DNA from: Fasciolopsis buskii
Lineage: Eukaryota; Platyhelminthes; Trematoda; Plagiorchiida; Fasciolidae
NCBI GenBank assembly: GCA_008360955.1
Contig: LUCM01004270.1
Location: 245,808-309,807 of the forward strand
DNA: 64,000 bases
Direction of reading: 5' to 3'
The translations under genes were made by a program, and so were the position numbers. The first letter of the stretch is position 1. Every line of letters starts with the position of its first letter. This document shows positions 61,706 through 64,000 of the stretch, in pieces. The notes under the pieces were generated by a model. That model was not told the DNA's origin. It saw nothing but the letters and a program-made list of their open reading frames with translations, and searched no databases.

Positions 61706-62811
61706 TTTCACAATCAAATAAGTGACGCAACGTTCACATGCCAAGGGATGTTAAATTTTCTGTGCGTAAGTGAGCTTGTCTGTCCGTCTGTGTACTTTGA
61801 ATTGTGATGGCTGACAGGTCATTTGGCCTCCGCGTCATACGCCATCATGGTGGTGAAGTCAACTAGCCCGGTGACCTTTGGGATGTTTGATTCGAAGTAG
61901 TGTTAGGGCTGTCCATATCTCCCAAAAGGGGAATTGCTTTTACGTCCCATGTACCAAGAGTCCATCGTTCCCCATAAACGTAGCGGCCGAAGGGCTTTCA
62001 CAAAACAAATGGCTTATCTTTTTGCGCCCCCCAACCAAGCACACAAAAGAAATTCGGACAGGCTGCAGAAAATCCCCTCGCTAAAACTCTTTCACAACCC
62101 CTCAGGCAACCAGAAATGAATTAGTTAACTGATCCCGTCTAATCTCGTTGACTCCAGTTCACTGGCACATTAGAAAACATTAAACGATCGAGAGCGCTAA
62201 TGCGGTAAATCAGTAGGCAAATCTGAATAAGATTTCCAAAATTTTAAAGAAGGTTCTGTTTCGAGGCGTCGTCAGGGTCCAACTTCGTGCTTCCAATACC
62301 TTGGAAAGATAAATTTTCTCAGGGAGTCCCACTAGTTGGAGCTAGCAGGCAATAGAGTGACTGGGGTTGAAGACAAACCTTGCGTTTTAACGTTCTGCTT
62401 TGTGTGAGGCATTTCAGATGCAATACGATGATCACAGTCAGTTTACTTTTACCTGTAACTTATAAGCTAAACCATTCTAATGATTCATGAAAATGAAAGA
62501 AAAACCCAACCTGCATGTTTTTGTTCACCTACCGTTTTAATAAAAGTCGAGCGGCATATATCTCTTGTCCGTAAACATCCCACTGGTTGTTTTCATCTGT
62601 TGCAAATCGTGATCAAACTAAAACTGTGTATGGTTTTTGCTTTCCGAACTCTCTTGTCTATTATGGTTATTGTAATTTTATTTTATTTTTGTTTCACCCT
62701 AAATATATCTGCCTCACCATTCCGTTCTTCGACAAACATCGTCTTTCTATCGCAGCAGACGGGTTTTGATTGCTTTCAGCCCGTCAATGGTCTTTTATCT
62801 TTTACTTCATT
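61706..62811. other. No supported gene
   Basis: The longest frame (62480-62890 plus, 136 codons) runs into the tail and head of the SINE that follows. Its middle is hydrophobic (about residues 45-75), but it is interrupted by repeat sequence at its end and has no recognised domain, so I do not call it a gene. Confidence 0.35.
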
Positions 62812-62967
62812 TTTTAACGAAACAACAGTGCACACTAATTTTCAGGAAAGAGGCCGCGGCCAACAGAGGGCCACCAAGTGGGGAAGTTGACCGGCGGTGG
62901 GAGGATTGGAACCCGGGAGCTTCACGTCTGAAAGCCACGATCCAATCCGCTTGGCCAGCGCCAGCCA
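62812..62967 (-). mobile_element. tRNA-derived SINE, copy 2
   Basis: On the minus strand the head reads CTGGCGCTGGCCAAGCGG with an A-box-like TGGCCAAGCGGATTGG, then the B-box position GGTTCCAATCC (one base from consensus), then CACCGCCGG. The body AACTTCCCCACTTGG, CCCTCTGTTGGCCG and the TTCCTGAAAA tail match copy 1 at 20709-20870 with scattered differences. Homology continues past the body (TGTGCACTGTT against TGTACATTGTT). This confirms a dispersed family with tRNA-like head, unique body and A-rich end. Confidence 0.7.
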
Positions 62968-64000
62968 GTTGATGCTGATCTAACTGTCAAGTAAATCAAT
63001 AGAACCTGTTCACACCACTAGCGTCATGGCGTTTAAACCTGGTTGTCTATACTACAATTTCCACATTCTGCCGACCATCCCTTCCCGAATCATTAAATGT
63101 TCATGCGATGTCCACTCTCCAGTGGTATCTGAAACCTAATTGATCGCAAATTGTTGTGTAATCAATTACACTGCACAAACCCAAAAGATTTGCTTGCCGA
63201 GTCACATTCACAAGGTGATAATTAGATCTGTCTGAAATCGTGATGATCAGTATGTTTTACTAGCTTACCTTTGCGAATTCCAGTTGTAACTTCCAAGCGC
63301 CTGTCACATTTTCAAAAACTTGCTCCAATGTTTCATCCAAGAACGCGGTTTTGCCCGGTGTTTGAAACCAGCAGATCCTACGCATATAAGTTTACTCTGT
63401 ACTCGAGTAACAAAATGAAATAAACGAACATTTAACAAATACTCGGAGTAATTTTTGATTTACAGCGCTATTCTTTTGCAAAAACATGCTACCACCACCC
63501 GCGCATTCTCTCCGAGAGAAAACCATAAGGACCAAAACAGGCCGGTTTTTTTTCGTTCCATCCGTTCGACCCCGGTGCCTGCGGTGCGTCTTCTTGACAT
63601 TTCCCAAACCGTTACGTGGTGCAGACTTGCGATGATTTCCGCCGCAAATATTGACACAACGGTAACGGGAAATGGTATTTTGTATTACACTGCTGCACGT
63701 TACCTCGGGAGCTTTTGACTGACCGGTAGAATCACGAGTGTAGTTGTTGCAGTCATTTAATTTTGGTTTGGCAGCACCTATTCAAATTTTTATCGTCTTT
63801 GCTTACATTGAGAATAAATACAGAGCTGTCCTTGCACAGGAAGTTCAAATGTACGGATATATGGAGTCAGAAAAAAAACAGGCCGTCTCTTTCTGTGCAG
63901 GTAAATTATGTTGACACTTGTCCCACAGAGAGTTTGTCTATAGGTTCCCAATAAGACACATTTTTTACAAATAGATTCCCAAAGAAGGCGACGAAAATTT
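62968..64000. other. No supported gene
   Basis: Short overlapping frames on both strands near 63.4-63.7 kb and nothing with a recognised domain. The window ends without a clear feature. Confidence 0.45.

Noticed and set aside
62480..62890. 136-codon plus-strand frame with a hydrophobic middle
   Set aside because: It runs into the SINE at 62812-62967, has no recognised domain, and overlaps a second frame in another phase.
1..64000. CRISPR arrays, prophage or bacterial operons
   Set aside because: No regularly spaced direct repeats, no tightly packed same-strand genes and no ribosome-binding-site pattern; the content is clearly that of an animal genome.

Overview
The window looks like intergenic and intronic DNA from a flatworm, most likely a digenean fluke. 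I see one intact long open reading frame, a divergent rhodopsin-like GPCR. Around it are very low gene density, moderate GC, and many decayed retroelements of types typical of flukes: RTE-like LINEs, a CR1-like LINE, a Penelope-like element and tRNA-derived SINEs. There are no bacterial operons, CRISPR arrays or rRNA genes. The organism call is inference from gene and repeat content, because no search could be run.

Layout. Positions 1-7625 hold no gene I can support. The GPCR lies at 7626-8867 (+) with a poly(A) signal at 9172. An assembly gap of 333 N lies at 10885-11217. On the minus strand, 12317-12933 is a membrane-protein-like exon with a good splice acceptor. Positions 13-20.7 kb are non-coding or too decayed to read. 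A tRNA-derived SINE sits at 20709-20870 (+), with a second copy at 62812-62967 (-). A CR1-like LINE relic occupies about 23.66-25.26 kb (+), followed by a short Penelope tail. An RTE-like LINE relic covers 34.59-36.96 kb (+), with endonuclease, reverse transcriptase and C-terminal segments all readable. A Penelope-like relic lies at 49.63-50.96 kb (-). A gag-like zinc-knuckle fragment and a trinucleotide microsatellite lie near 54 kb. A second RTE-like LINE runs at about 54.70-57.43 kb (-), split by a Penelope tail at its YADD site, and the 3' end of a third RTE copy lies near 58.0-58.1 kb (+). A Cys-rich open frame of unknown identity is at 59686-60207 (-), and a fourth Penelope tail is at 61617-61705.

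How the parts relate. The Penelope element at 49.6-51 kb is the only copy with reverse transcriptase sequence. Its 3' tail recurs as three tail-only copies (25.4, 55.2 and 61.6 kb), which could be 5'-truncated insertions or a non-autonomous family. The tail has a short hairpin followed by GAAAC, reminiscent of half a hammerhead ribozyme core, on the strand opposite to the reverse transcriptase. The LINEs all carry stops and frameshifts and are not expected to be active. The GPCR is the only feature I would present as a working gene. The rest of the window may be introns or spacers of genes whose exons lie outside it or are too short to recognise.
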